Assembly (NCBI RefSeq): GCF_021531075.1
Contig: NZ_JADYTJ010000032.1
Coordinates: 1 to 37,408, forward strand
Source of the DNA: Bacteroides caecigallinarum
Lineage (GTDB): Bacteria; Bacteroidota; Bacteroidia; Bacteroidales; Bacteroidaceae
Reading direction: 5' to 3'
Length of the DNA stretch: 37,408 bases
Part shown: in pieces, positions 13,848-22,357 of the stretch
How the letters are laid out: each line of letters opens with the position of its first letter
How positions within the stretch are numbered: the stretch's first letter is position 1
Position numbers and translations under genes: made by a program
The notes under the pieces: generated by a model
The model's database searches: none
Told to the model about the DNA's origin: nothing
The model's input: only the letters and a program-made list of their open reading frames with translations

Positions 13848-15746
13848 ATGAAGACATTCGAAGAATTAGGCGTTTCCGAAGAAATACGCAGGGCCATCGA
13901 AGAAATGGGATATGAGTATCCTATGCCCGTACAGGAAGAAGTTATACCGTATTTGCTTGGAAACGGAAATGACGTAGTGGCTCTGGCACAAACCGGAACC
14001 GGAAAAACAGCCGCATTTGGTCTGCCGCTGATACAGAAAATTAATCTTGATGAGTGTGTACCGCAAGCATTGGTGCTCTGTCCTACACGCGAACTGTGCC
14101 TGCAGATAGCAGGTGATCTTACTGACTATTCAAAATATATTTCAGATCTTAAGATATTACCTGTATATGGAGGTTCATCCATAGAAAGTCAAATCAGAAG
14201 TCTGAAGAAAGGTGTACATATCATCGTGGCTACTCCGGGACGACTCATCGACCTTATGGAACGCAAGGTGGCACGCCTTGAAACTATCAGAGATGTGGTG
14301 ATGGACGAGGCTGACGAGATGCTAAACATGGGATTCACAGAGAGTATCAATGCCATACTCGAAAAAGTGCCTGAGGACCGCAACACCTTGATGTTCTCTG
14401 CCACAATGAGTCCTGAAATATCAAGAATTGCAAAGACTTATCTGCATAATGCAAAAGAAATAACCATAGGAACAAAGAACGAGGGAAGCAAGAACGTAAA
14501 CCATATAGCATATATTGTACACGCAAAGGACAAGTATCTCGCACTGAAACGTATCGTGGACTACTACCCTCAGATATACGGTATCATCTTCTGCCGCACA
14601 CGTATAGAAACTCAGGAGATAGCCGACAAGCTGATACAGGACGGATATAGTGCCGACTCTCTTCACGGCGAACTGAGTCAGGCCCAGCGTGACCTTGTAA
14701 TGCAGAAATTCCGCCAGCGTCATCTGCAGCTTCTTGTTGCAACAGACGTTGCAGCACGCGGACTTGACGTTAACGACCTTACTCATGTAATCAACTATGC
14801 CCTGCCTGATGATACTGAGAGCTATACTCACCGAAGCGGACGTACCGGTCGTGCAGGAAAGACAGGTATCTCTATCGCCATCATAAACATGCGCGAAAAG
14901 GGAAAGATGCGTGAGATAGAACGTATTATCAACAAGAAATTCACAATAGGAATACTTCCTGCCGGAAAAGAGATTTGCGAACAGCAGCTCATCAAGGTTA
15001 TCGACGATATAGAAAAGGTTAAGGTGAACGAGGAAGACATAGAGGCTTTCCTCCCAAGCATCTACCGTAAGTTTGAATGGCTGAGCAAGGAAGACCTTAT
15101 CAAGCGTGTGGTGTCAATGGAATTCAACCGCTTCCTGGAATATTACCGCAATGCACCTGAAATAGAACAGCCTAAGGCAAACGAGAAAGATAAATCAGAC
15201 AAGCCTCGCAAGGACCGAGGCAGCGACAAGGAAAAAACTGCACGCAAGGCCGAAAAAGGTTATACCCGTTTCTTCCTCAACATGGGTAAGACTGATGGTT
15301 TCTATGCAAACCAGGTTATAGAGCTGATTAACCGCAACACAAAGAAGGAACATATACAGATAGGACGTATAGACCTGATGCAGAACTTCTCATTCTTCGA
15401 GGTTGCCGAACAGCAAACAGACATCGTTCTTAGAGCCTTGAACAAGGCAACTGTAAAGGGTAAGCGTATAATAGTAGAAATTGCCGGCGAAAACAACGGC
15501 AAGAGCGACAAGAGTGGCAAGAAACGCAACTCCGGCTCATCAAAAGAAAAAGCTTCAAAAGAAGTTCCAGCCAAAGAAAAGAAAGGCTCAAAGAAAGACA
15601 AGCCAAGCCGTGAGGAACGCGGATATACATCGGCACGCGGACCAAAACATAAGGACGACTGGAAACAGTTCTTCATCCATGACAACAACTCCTCAAATCC
15701 GGGATTTGACGACGCCGGAATGAGCAAGAAGAAAAAGAAAAAATAA
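13848..15746 (+). CDS. DEAD-box RNA helicase with DbpA-type RNA-binding domain
   Basis: A 632-residue ATP-dependent RNA helicase of the CsdA/DeaD-like group. Q motif PMPVQEEVIP; Walker A AQTGTGKT (47 to 54); PTRELCLQI; ATPGRLIDL; DEADEML; SAT in FSATMSPEI; then the second RecA domain with ATDVAARGLD and HRSGRTGRAG. Around residues 475 to 550 is a DbpA-type RNA-binding fold (YTRFFLNMGKTDGF, then GRIDLMQNFSFFEV). The final 80 residues form a Lys/Ser-rich disordered tail (SKKKKKK at the end). Likely roles are ribosome assembly and RNA turnover in the cold. Last gene of the plus-strand operon; a strong hairpin terminator follows. DeaD-type is favoured over DbpA because of the long basic tail. Confidence 0.94.
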   Translation: MKTFEELGVSEEIRRAIEEMGYEYPMPVQEEVIPYLLGNGNDVVALAQTGTGKTAAFGLPLIQKINLDECVPQALVLCPTRELCLQIAGDLTDYSKYISDLKILPVYGGSSIESQIRSLKKGVHIIVATPGRLIDLMERKVARLETIRDVVMDEADEMLNMGFTESINAILEKVPEDRNTLMFSATMSPEISRIAKTYLHNAKEITIGTKNEGSKNVNHIAYIVHAKDKYLALKRIVDYYPQIYGIIFCRTRIETQEIADKLIQDGYSADSLHGELSQAQRDLVMQKFRQRHLQLLVATDVAARGLDVNDLTHVINYALPDDTESYTHRSGRTGRAGKTGISIAIINMREKGKMREIERIINKKFTIGILPAGKEICEQQLIKVIDDIEKVKVNEEDIEAFLPSIYRKFEWLSKEDLIKRVVSMEFNRFLEYYRNAPEIEQPKANEKDKSDKPRKDRGSDKEKTARKAEKGYTRFFLNMGKTDGFYANQVIELINRNTKKEHIQIGRIDLMQNFSFFEVAEQQTDIVLRALNKATVKGKRIIVEIAGENNGKSDKSGKKRNSGSSKEKASKEVPAKEKKGSKKDKPSREERGYTSARGPKHKDDWKQFFIHDNNSSNPGFDDAGMSKKKKKK

Positions 15747-15753
15747 AAATATA

Positions 15754-15796
15754 AAAGCCATATCAGGACTCATGGTTAGAGTTATGATATGGCTTT
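15754..15796. terminator. Bidirectional terminator between helicase gene and chuR
   Basis: A perfect 12-base stem (15754..15765 with 15785..15796) and a 19-base loop. T-rich on the plus side and A-rich on the other, so it can end both the helicase transcript and the convergent chuR transcript. Confidence 0.85.
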
Positions 15797-15803
15797 CATT
15801 CTT

Positions 15804-17030
15804 TTATATTTCTCCTTTACGTATAGCTTCCATCACATTGGCCGGAGCACGTTCGGCTAGAAGTTCTTTTTTCATATAGTCCATATATGGAGCCACATGC
15901 TTGAAGAACTGGTAATATCCCTTACACAGATAGTTCAGTCCCGGTTCGCCGGTTGCAGTCTTAGCGAAACGGTTTTTAGGACAGTCGCCGTTGCAGGCAA
16001 AAAGAAACTCACACTCCTTACACTGTGTAGGCAGAGATTTCTGTTTCATCAGTCCAAACTCCTGCTGTCTTTCGCTGTACATCATTTCCACCAAACTCTT
16101 CTGATAGATATTTCCAAGTTTATATTCAGGGAATACATAATGGTCGCAAGAATACACATCACCGTTGAATTCCATCACACCTGCATGTCCGCAAGTCTTA
16201 GCCATAGAACATACTCCCGGCTGTTCTCCTACCCAATTGGCAAGTGTAGAATCGAATATCTGTATGAAATACTCTCCCACATCGTTCTTCACCCACTCAT
16301 CGAAAAGTTTACAGAGAAAATTTCCCCACTGTTCCGGAGTTACAGAGAAATCGGCCAACTTATCTCCCTCCTGCATAGGCGATGCCAGATGGCGACCGTC
16401 ATTATGTTTGAATATTCTTTCAACAATTGGAGCGAACTGGATATAGTGGCAACCTATTGACTTGAAGAAATTATAGAATTCTACAGGATAATCGGCATTA
16501 TAGTCGTTCACCACAGCCATAGCATTCCACTCTACTCCGTGTTTATTCAGAAGTTCTATACCCCTCATAACCTTCACAAACGACGGCAATCCCTGTTTGT
16601 TTCGGCGATATTCATCGTGAAATTCCTGAGGTCCGTCAATAGACACTCCAACGAGCCAGTTGTTTTCCTTGAAGAACTGACACCATTCATCTGTAAGCAG
16701 CGTACCGTTTGTCTGAATACAGTTGTCAATAGTTCTTCCACCTGCATACTGTTTCTGAAGTTCCATTGCTTTCTTGTAAAAGCTTAACGGACGCATCAGT
16801 GTCTCTCCTCCATGCCATGTGAAAAGAACCTGCGGCATAGTCTGTGAACCTATATACTCTTTAATGAAGCGTTCCAGAAGTTCGTCACTCATGACATGTT
16901 TTGAAGTATCCTTGTACAAATTTGATTTTTCAAGGTAATAGCAATAATCGCAAGCCAAATTACATACCGCCCCAACAGGTTTAGTCATCACATACAGCGG
17001 TTTGGCAAAAGGTGCAAAAGTTTGTTTCAT
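15804..17030 (-). CDS. chuR: Anaerobic sulfatase-maturating enzyme (radical SAM/SPASM)
   Basis: A 408-residue radical SAM enzyme that converts the active-site Cys or Ser of sulfatases into formylglycine without oxygen. The SAM-cluster motif CNLACDYC gives Cys23, Cys27 and Cys30. The SPASM domain in the C-terminal third provides ligands for two more iron-sulfur clusters (SMAKTCGHAGVMEFNGDVYS, SCDHYVFPEYKLGN, QCKECEFLFACNGDCPKNRF). The sequence closely matches my memory of the Bacteroides thetaiotaomicron enzyme known as ChuR, which is needed for use of sulfated glycans such as chondroitin sulfate. No sulfatase gene lies in this window, so it acts in trans. A promoter with well-spaced boxes lies just upstream. 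Transcription converges on the helicase gene. Confidence 0.95.
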   Translation of the reverse strand: MKQTFAPFAKPLYVMTKPVGAVCNLACDYCYYLEKSNLYKDTSKHVMSDELLERFIKEYIGSQTMPQVLFTWHGGETLMRPLSFYKKAMELQKQYAGGRTIDNCIQTNGTLLTDEWCQFFKENNWLVGVSIDGPQEFHDEYRRNKQGLPSFVKVMRGIELLNKHGVEWNAMAVVNDYNADYPVEFYNFFKSIGCHYIQFAPIVERIFKHNDGRHLASPMQEGDKLADFSVTPEQWGNFLCKLFDEWVKNDVGEYFIQIFDSTLANWVGEQPGVCSMAKTCGHAGVMEFNGDVYSCDHYVFPEYKLGNIYQKSLVEMMYSERQQEFGLMKQKSLPTQCKECEFLFACNGDCPKNRFAKTATGEPGLNYLCKGYYQFFKHVAPYMDYMKKELLAERAPANVMEAIRKGEI

Positions 17031-17062
17031 GGTGTATTAATATAGTTTTTATCTTTCGAATA

Positions 17063-17094
17063 CAAAGGAAAGTAAATATGATTGTATGTGCAAA
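17063..17094 (-). promoter_or_regulatory. Promoter of chuR
   Basis: Minus strand: TTTG (17091..17094), 20 bases, TTCCTTTG (17063..17070). The -7 box differs from TAnnTTTG at one position. The ATG follows after 32 bases. Confidence 0.6.
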
Positions 17095-17111
17095 TAAACA
17101 ATCATAAAGGA

Positions 17112-17585
17112 TTATTCCGATAAATCCTTCTTTATCTCTTCCAACAACCCCTGACAGGCATCTTCCAATATATCCAATACATTTTCGAATCCTTGTGCTC
17201 CGCCATAGTAAGGGTCTGGAACGTAATCTACCACCTTCGTACGGCAGTAATCTGTCATGCGGCCAATCTTCTTTTCTGATTCTATATCCGGAGCCATATC
17301 GCGAAGGTTTGATATATTGCGGTCGTCCATACCAAGAATAAGGTCGAAATTATAGAAATCGTCGGTACATACAGGACGCGACAGATGTGTAAGTCGGTAA
17401 CCTCTGCGTGCTGCATGCATACGCATACGTTCATCTGGCAACTCGCCACGGTGATATGAACTTGTTCCGGCAGAATCCACTTCCACCTCCTTATCAAGAC
17501 CTTCTTTTCTCAAAAGGGTACGCATAACTTCGTCTGCAGTTGCAGAACGGCATATATTGCCGAGACACACGAATAGTATTTTCAT
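17112..17585 (-). CDS. Low-molecular-weight protein-tyrosine-phosphatase family protein
   Basis: A 157-residue cytoplasmic phosphatase. The P-loop CLGNICRS opens the protein (Cys7 nucleophile, Arg13 phosphate binding), and the general-acid loop DPYYGG lies near residue 121. Between them are GTSSYHRGELPDERM, typical of the family, and the SRP motif. It may remove phosphate from protein tyrosines, as in capsule regulation, or from small phosphoesters. Its start overlaps the stop of the PHP phosphatase gene by 4 bases (ATGA), so the two are translated together. Confidence 0.93.
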   Translation of the reverse strand: MKILFVCLGNICRSATADEVMRTLLRKEGLDKEVEVDSAGTSSYHRGELPDERMRMHAARRGYRLTHLSRPVCTDDFYNFDLILGMDDRNISNLRDMAPDIESEKKIGRMTDYCRTKVVDYVPDPYYGGAQGFENVLDILEDACQGLLEEIKKDLSE

Positions 17586-18292
17586 TTTCCTATATACTTT
17601 TTAAATCGTTCCACATCGGTATTCATTATCAGTTCTTCCGGAAACTCTGTTTCATCCAACAATTGCAGTGCATAGCCATACTCGGCTATATCGAAAGATA
17701 TATGTGCATCGCTTCCTAGAATGACAGGAACTTCGTATTTCTTACACAATCGAAGAATTTCCAGGTTATTGCCTCTTGCTTCCGGCTTGTTACGGCATGG
17801 TTTCAGCGAACTGTTGTTTATCTCCAGAAGTGTGTGATACTCCTTCGATGCCAGCACTATAGGTTCGAAATCAAGGCTTGTTGTTCCATCTCCGGGATGA
17901 CTTATGATATTTATGTATGGATTCGAAATTACGTTTATCATACCCTGAGTATTCTGTTCCTTAGTGCCGTGATTATAACATAGCGAATGTATACCGGCTA
18001 TACGGAGATCAAGCATGCGGAGATAGGACTCGTCCATGTCGATATTGCCATTAAAATCGGTTATGTTTATTTCCGCTCCAAGAAGAAGCTCTATGCCGTA
18101 CATTTGTCTTGGCACGACATGAAGATTACGGAAATAAATAGGGTCGCACGTTCCGGGAATACCTGACGAGTGTTCTGTTATTCCCAACAGTTTAAGTCCC
18201 TTTGCTGCTGCAGCCTGTGCCATCTCCTGTAATGTACTGAAGGCATGTCCGCTGGCTATGGTATGGGTATGTACGTCTAATTCTATATTCAT
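17582..18292 (-). CDS. PHP-domain phosphatase, YcdX-like
   Basis: A 236-residue PHP-fold metallophosphoesterase. Metal ligands visible: DVHTHT (His8, His10), ITEHS (Glu40, His41), AGIHSL near residue 100, SHPGDG near 132 and GSDAH near 195. The complete ligand set and length match the YcdX group of trinuclear-zinc phosphatases, whose natural substrate is not settled. It is coupled to the tyrosine-phosphatase gene by a 4-base overlap. Upstream lie heptamer-repeat arrays and the end of priA; no clear -7 box is seen, so the gene may be read from the priA promoter. Confidence 0.9.
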   Translation of the reverse strand: MNIELDVHTHTIASGHAFSTLQEMAQAAAAKGLKLLGITEHSSGIPGTCDPIYFRNLHVVPRQMYGIELLLGAEINITDFNGNIDMDESYLRMLDLRIAGIHSLCYNHGTKEQNTQGMINVISNPYINIISHPGDGTTSLDFEPIVLASKEYHTLLEINNSSLKPCRNKPEARGNNLEILRLCKKYEVPVILGSDAHISFDIAEYGYALQLLDETEFPEELIMNTDVERFKKYIGK

Positions 18293-18305
18293 ACTTTCTT
18301 TTAAG

Positions 18306-18408
18306 TTGTTAGTTATCAGTTGTTAGTTGTTGGTTATTAGTTAATATTAGATAACTAGTTGACGAGGTTTCCTAGTACCTACTACCTAGTATCTAGTACC
18401 TGATACCT
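18306..18408. repeat. Two degenerate heptamer tandem arrays
   Basis: Array 1 (18306..18347): six 7-base units AGTTGTT, AGTTATC, AGTTGTT, AGTTGTT, GGTTATT, AGTTAAT. Array 2 (18374..18408): five units AGTACCT, ACTACCT, AGTATCT, AGTACCT, GATACCT. A linker containing AGTTGACGAGG separates them. Both fill the space between priA and the PHP gene. They form no clear hairpin terminator. Confidence 0.8.
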
Positions 18409-18416
18409 TGTCAGCT

Positions 18417-20879
18417 CTAATACGGATCTACATCATAATACACCATCAACGACTTGAAACGCTCATCTTCCATTATCGCTCGCTGCACTTGCTGGAGATA
18501 TGTGCGAATTTTCGACATTGATGCCTGCTGTTCTACTTTTATCACTATCTTCTTGATAAACAGTGTCTGTATTCGCCCTACAGGTGGACGGTCCGGACCA
18601 AGTATACGGTCAGCAAGTCCGTTTCGCAGATATGATGCCATACAATTGGCCGCCTGTTCCAGTACATCTTCCTTACGATGCTTGAGATATACATATATCA
18701 GTCTGTAGAACGGGGGATAGCGGAACATACTTCGTTCGGCACACTGCTCATCATAAAGTGCATTGTAATCGTTCGTCACCACCTGATGTATTAGCGGAAT
18801 ATCAGGTGATTTGGTCTGAAGCACTACCAGACCGCGTTTGTTCTTACGTCCTGCCCTACCAGATACCTGAGCCATAAGCTGGAATGCTCTCTCGTACGAA
18901 CGGAAGTCTGGATAGTTAAGCATGGAATCGGCATTCAGAATTCCCACTACACTCACTCTGTCGAAGTCAAGCCCCTTAGAAACCATTTGTGTACCAATTA
19001 GTATGTCTGTCCTTCCTTCCTGGAAGTCGTTGATTATTCTTTCATATGCAGTACGCGTACGTGTGGTATCCATGTCCATACGTGCGACTGTTGCATCTGG
19101 GAATATCTGTTTTATATCGTCTTCAACCTTTTCTGTACCGAAACCGCGGTTAACAATCTCCACTCCTCCACAAGCCGGACATGATTTGGGCACACTGTAT
19201 GTATATCCGCAATAATGACATGTCAGCTGATTGAGTCCTTTATGATAGGTAAGGCTCACATCGCAATTCTTGCATTTCGGAACCCATCCACATGTGCGGC
19301 ACTCTATCATCGGTGCAAATCCGCGACGGTTCTGGAAAAGTATAATCTGTTCCTTGTTCTCGAGCGCCTCTCTCATCTTCTGCAAGAGGAAAGGCGAAAA
19401 GTGCCCGGACATACGTCTTTTGCGTGCAAGTTCCTTAATATCTACCACCTCTATTTCCGGCAACTGTATCTGCTGGTATCTTTCCTTCATTTCTACCAGT
19501 GAATACTTTCCGTTAGTAGCATTATAATACGACTCCATACTCGGAGTAGCCGTACCAAGAAGAGTTTTCGCGCCATAGAGTGATGCAAGCATTATTGCAG
19601 CACTTCGGGCATGATATCGCGGAGCCGGATCCTGCTGCTTATACGATGTTTCATGCTCCTCGTCAACTATCACCAGTCCGAGTCTGCGGAAAGGAAGAAA
19701 TACTGACGAGCGTACACCAAGTATCACATCATAATCATTTTCAGTAAGCTGTTTTTGCCATATTTCCACACGTTCGGCATCAGGAAATTTTGAATGATAT
19801 ACCCCGAGACGAGATCCGAAGATTCTCTTTAACCGTTCGGTTATCTGCGTGGTAAGGGCAATCTCCGGAAGAAGATAAAGCACCTGCTTTCCTGCTTTGA
19901 TAACCTCTTCTATCAGATGGATATATACCTCAGTCTTTCCGCTGGCAGTAACTCCATGAATAAGACATATGTTTTTCTGATGGAATGACGACATTATGGA
20001 ATGGAAAGCCCTTTGTTGGATTTCATTCAGCGGATTCAATGGGGCTGTTTCTGTCTTTCCTGCAGTTAGACGTCCTATCTCGTAGTTATAAATCTCGAAT
20101 ATATGTTTGTCTATAAGACCGTTCAGAATTGATGCCGATGCACCGGAAGCATCCAATAGTGTCTTCTTTGATACCTCTTTCAGAAGTTTTCCTTCCTGCA
20201 TCCAACCAGACAACTCAATATATTTCATCAGCAGAGCAAGTTGCTTGGGAGCACGTGCCAAAAGGTCAAACTGTTTCTGAAGTATAGCCTCATCGCGCAT
20301 ATTGTCCTGTAACCGTACACGGACTTCTGTCTTAGGTTTATAGTTTCGTTTCAGTTCTTCCTTCACACGGATAGCATCCTTCTCCATCAGCGATTTTATT
20401 GCCGGAAGAATGTTCTTTATATTTCCCGCTCGCTCTATCTGGGTGATACACTGTTCTGTATCTACACTCAGGATGTCAAGAATGCGCTGCTCCTTGGGCG
20501 AAAGAGGCTCATCTGCCACGAAATCAGGATTGTATTCCACTACCGTTTCACTTTCCAGTTTCATTCCGGATGGAAGTGCAGCCTTATAAACATCACCAAG
20601 CGTACACAGATAATACTCTGCCACCCACTTCCAGAAAGCCAACTGGCGTTCCAACATCACAGGAGTCCTATCAAGTACCTCAGATATATCTTTTGTCTCG
20701 TATTCCTCCGGTGCCGAATAGTGTATTTTCACAACGATAGCCGTGTAATACTTCTTTACCCCGAAAGGAACTACCACACGACACCCCATCTCCACCTGGT
20801 CTTCAAACGACTCAGGCAAAGAATATGTAAACGTATTCGCAATGGGAAGCGGCACTATGACATCGACGTACTTTTTCAT
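18417..20879 (-). CDS. priA: Primosomal protein N' (replication restart helicase)
   Basis: An 820-residue PriA, the 3'-5' helicase that reloads the replisome at stalled forks. N-terminal 3'-fork-binding domain (about 1 to 105, VIVPLPIANTFTYSLPE); winged-helix and linker; Walker A GVTASGKTEV at about residue 308; DEEHE box; the zinc-binding insert with CRTCGWVPKCKNC and CHYCGY to CPACGG; and helicase motifs FGTEKVEDD, GTQMVSKGLDFD and QVSGRAGR. Start chosen at ATG 20879 (MKKYVDVIV); a frame extension to a TTG at 20894 is rejected because it runs into the -7 box. The end is separated from the PHP gene by heptamer repeats. Divergent from the oxidoreductase gene. Confidence 0.95.
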   Translation of the reverse strand: MKKYVDVIVPLPIANTFTYSLPESFEDQVEMGCRVVVPFGVKKYYTAIVVKIHYSAPEEYETKDISEVLDRTPVMLERQLAFWKWVAEYYLCTLGDVYKAALPSGMKLESETVVEYNPDFVADEPLSPKEQRILDILSVDTEQCITQIERAGNIKNILPAIKSLMEKDAIRVKEELKRNYKPKTEVRVRLQDNMRDEAILQKQFDLLARAPKQLALLMKYIELSGWMQEGKLLKEVSKKTLLDASGASASILNGLIDKHIFEIYNYEIGRLTAGKTETAPLNPLNEIQQRAFHSIMSSFHQKNICLIHGVTASGKTEVYIHLIEEVIKAGKQVLYLLPEIALTTQITERLKRIFGSRLGVYHSKFPDAERVEIWQKQLTENDYDVILGVRSSVFLPFRRLGLVIVDEEHETSYKQQDPAPRYHARSAAIMLASLYGAKTLLGTATPSMESYYNATNGKYSLVEMKERYQQIQLPEIEVVDIKELARKRRMSGHFSPFLLQKMREALENKEQIILFQNRRGFAPMIECRTCGWVPKCKNCDVSLTYHKGLNQLTCHYCGYTYSVPKSCPACGGVEIVNRGFGTEKVEDDIKQIFPDATVARMDMDTTRTRTAYERIINDFQEGRTDILIGTQMVSKGLDFDRVSVVGILNADSMLNYPDFRSYERAFQLMAQVSGRAGRKNKRGLVVLQTKSPDIPLIHQVVTNDYNALYDEQCAERSMFRYPPFYRLIYVYLKHRKEDVLEQAANCMASYLRNGLADRILGPDRPPVGRIQTLFIKKIVIKVEQQASMSKIRTYLQQVQRAIMEDERFKSLMVYYDVDPY

Positions 20880-20883
20880 ACCG

Positions 20884-20891
20884 CAAAGGTA
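20884..20891 (-). promoter_or_regulatory. -7 box of priA, 4 bases before the ATG
   Basis: TACCTTTG on the minus strand fits TAnnTTTG exactly and ends 4 bases before the priA ATG, so transcription would start at or within the start codon, giving a leaderless or nearly leaderless mRNA. No TTTG lies at the ideal 19 to 21 base spacing; one at 24 bases exists. Confidence 0.55.
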
Positions 20892-20935
20892 CAAAAAAGG
20901 ACATGTTGTTGTCTACAAATATTCCCAAACTTTTA

Positions 20936-20943
20936 TAGCTTTG
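20936..20943 (+). promoter_or_regulatory. -7 box of the Gfo/Idh/MocA gene
   Basis: TAGCTTTG fits TAnnTTTG and lies 42 bases before the ATG. It is divergent to the priA box, 44 bases away. The -33 region is not well matched. Confidence 0.55.
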
Positions 20944-20985
20944 CAGAACTTTAAGTCAACGAAGTTAAACTAATTTTCATACAGG

Positions 20986-21963
20986 ATGAAAAAATATAAA
21001 ATAGGAATTATCGGTTGCGGTCACATAGCCGAGAAGATGGCTGCCACCATCAACGGAATGCATGAAGCAGAAAGTTACGCTGTGGCATCAAGAAGTATCG
21101 AAAAAGCTCAGGCTTTTGCCTCAAAATGGAATTTCAGTAAAGCGTACGGAAGCTATGAAGAGTTGGTTGCCGACAGTGAAATTGATTTGGTTTATATCGC
21201 CACACCACACTCGCACCATTACGAGCATGCACGTCTGTGCATAATGAACGGCAAGCCTGTTCTCTGCGAAAAATCATTTACTGCTAATGCACGCCAGGCA
21301 GAAGAGCTAATCCGTCTGGCAGAAGAAAAGAATGTATTCATAACAGAAGCTATTTGGACACGCTACATGCCTCTGTCAGTGAAAATGAAGGAACTGCTGG
21401 ACGAAGGAGTGATAGGCACTCCATATTCACTGTATGCCAGTCTGGGATATGTCTTGGATAAAGTGGAACGAGTCTTGAAGCCGGAATTGGCAGGTGGTGC
21501 TCTTTTAGATATTGGAGTCTATACACTTAACTTCGCAGCAATGGCCTTTGGAAGTGAAGTTGCCGATATGAAATCCGTATGTAAGCTTCTTCCTACCGGA
21601 ACAGACGCACAGGAAAGCATCTCCCTAATATACAAGGATGGTAAAATAGCCAGCCTGCTATCAACTGTTAATGCACAGACTGACAGGATGGGTATTATTT
21701 CAGGCGATAAAGGACGTATCATTGTTGAGAATATTAATTGCCCTGAATCAATAAAAGTATACGATACTGACTATAAGCTAATAGCCGAATACAAAGCACC
21801 GGAACAGATTACCGGTTTTGAATATCAGGTAAGAGCATCAATTGAAGCTATCGAAAACGGTTGGAAGGAATCTCCTTACATGCCTCACAAGGAAACAATA
21901 AGAATAATGCATCAAATGGATGCACTGCGAAAAGAATGGGGAGTGAAATATCCCTGGGATTAA
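20986..21963 (+). CDS. Gfo/Idh/MocA family NAD(P)-dependent oxidoreductase
   Basis: A 325-residue dehydrogenase. The N-terminal Rossmann fold has GIIGCGHIA (residues 7 to 15) for NAD(P) binding, followed by IATPHSHHYEHA and the CEKSF segment (94 to 98), where Lys96 takes the place of the catalytic lysine of the EKP motif. The C-terminal half (about 125 to 300) is the substrate domain with GGALLDIGVYTLNFA. The pattern is nearest to the dihydrodiol-dehydrogenase-like subgroup, acting on sugars or cyclic diols; the substrate is unknown. It is a single-gene unit with its own promoter box and terminator. Confidence 0.92.
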   Translation: MKKYKIGIIGCGHIAEKMAATINGMHEAESYAVASRSIEKAQAFASKWNFSKAYGSYEELVADSEIDLVYIATPHSHHYEHARLCIMNGKPVLCEKSFTANARQAEELIRLAEEKNVFITEAIWTRYMPLSVKMKELLDEGVIGTPYSLYASLGYVLDKVERVLKPELAGGALLDIGVYTLNFAAMAFGSEVADMKSVCKLLPTGTDAQESISLIYKDGKIASLLSTVNAQTDRMGIISGDKGRIIVENINCPESIKVYDTDYKLIAEYKAPEQITGFEYQVRASIEAIENGWKESPYMPHKETIRIMHQMDALRKEWGVKYPWD

Positions 21964-21968
21964 TCAAA

Positions 21969-22006
21969 AATGCCACAAACCGCATTGTCAGTTTGTGGCA
22001 TTTTCT
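21969..22006 (+). terminator. Intrinsic terminator after the oxidoreductase gene
   Basis: A perfect 12-base stem (21969..21980 with 21991..22002), 10-base loop, then TTTCTGATTTT. It begins 5 bases after the stop codon. Confidence 0.85.
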
Positions 22007-22013
22007 GATTTTA

Positions 22014-22151
22014 TCAGTCTGTGTATGATATTCTCAATTTATATTTGAAAGGCATAGGAGCTATCTTATAACTTTCCAACGTCATAGGACCGCAACAACC
22101 GTTTCCTAGCCCCCTCATCTGTGCATCAAGATGAAGCACTATGTACGTGAA
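22014..22151 (-). pseudogene. Remnant of a GH2 beta-galactosidase C-terminus
   Basis: On the minus strand a frame of 45 codons ends with TGA at 22014 and translates to sequence containing LHLDAQMRGLGNGCCGP and then MTLESYKIAP and FKYKLRI. The order LDAQ, RGLGN-x-CGP, Y-x-I, Y-x-x-R-I is that of the last part of the small-chain (Bgal_small_N) domain in LacZ-type GH2 enzymes. There is no start codon and a stop (TAA at 22152..22154) interrupts the frame, with no recognisable LacZ sequence further upstream. This is a leftover of a deleted gene. The 130 bases beyond it hold nothing I recognise until the next terminator. Confidence 0.72.
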
Positions 22152-22287
22152 TTAGAATAAGTTTGTTCAATACGCAGGATGAGAAAATCACTTTTTAGAG
22201 CTTTTTGATTTAAATCAACAGCAATTTGAGGTTAAAAACAGTATCATACTCATGTTTATACCTGATTTTTGTAACATATTAAAACAA

Positions 22288-22333
22288 TAATCCCCTGCTT
22301 GCCGCAATCGTATTGCCGACAAACAGGGGATTA
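22288..22333 (-). terminator. Terminator after the outer membrane protein gene
   Basis: TAATCCCCTG at 22288..22297 pairs perfectly with 22324..22333, with partial pairing continuing inside. On the minus strand it is followed by TTGTTTT. It lies 24 bases past the stop. Confidence 0.8.
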
Positions 22334-22357
22334 TTATATAATATTGATTATACTATA

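Noticed and set aside
20880-20894. Five-codon N-terminal extension of PriA from a TTG
   Set aside because: It overlaps the TACCTTTG promoter box, so these bases are probably not transcribed; the ATG at 20879 gives the normal PriA N-terminus.
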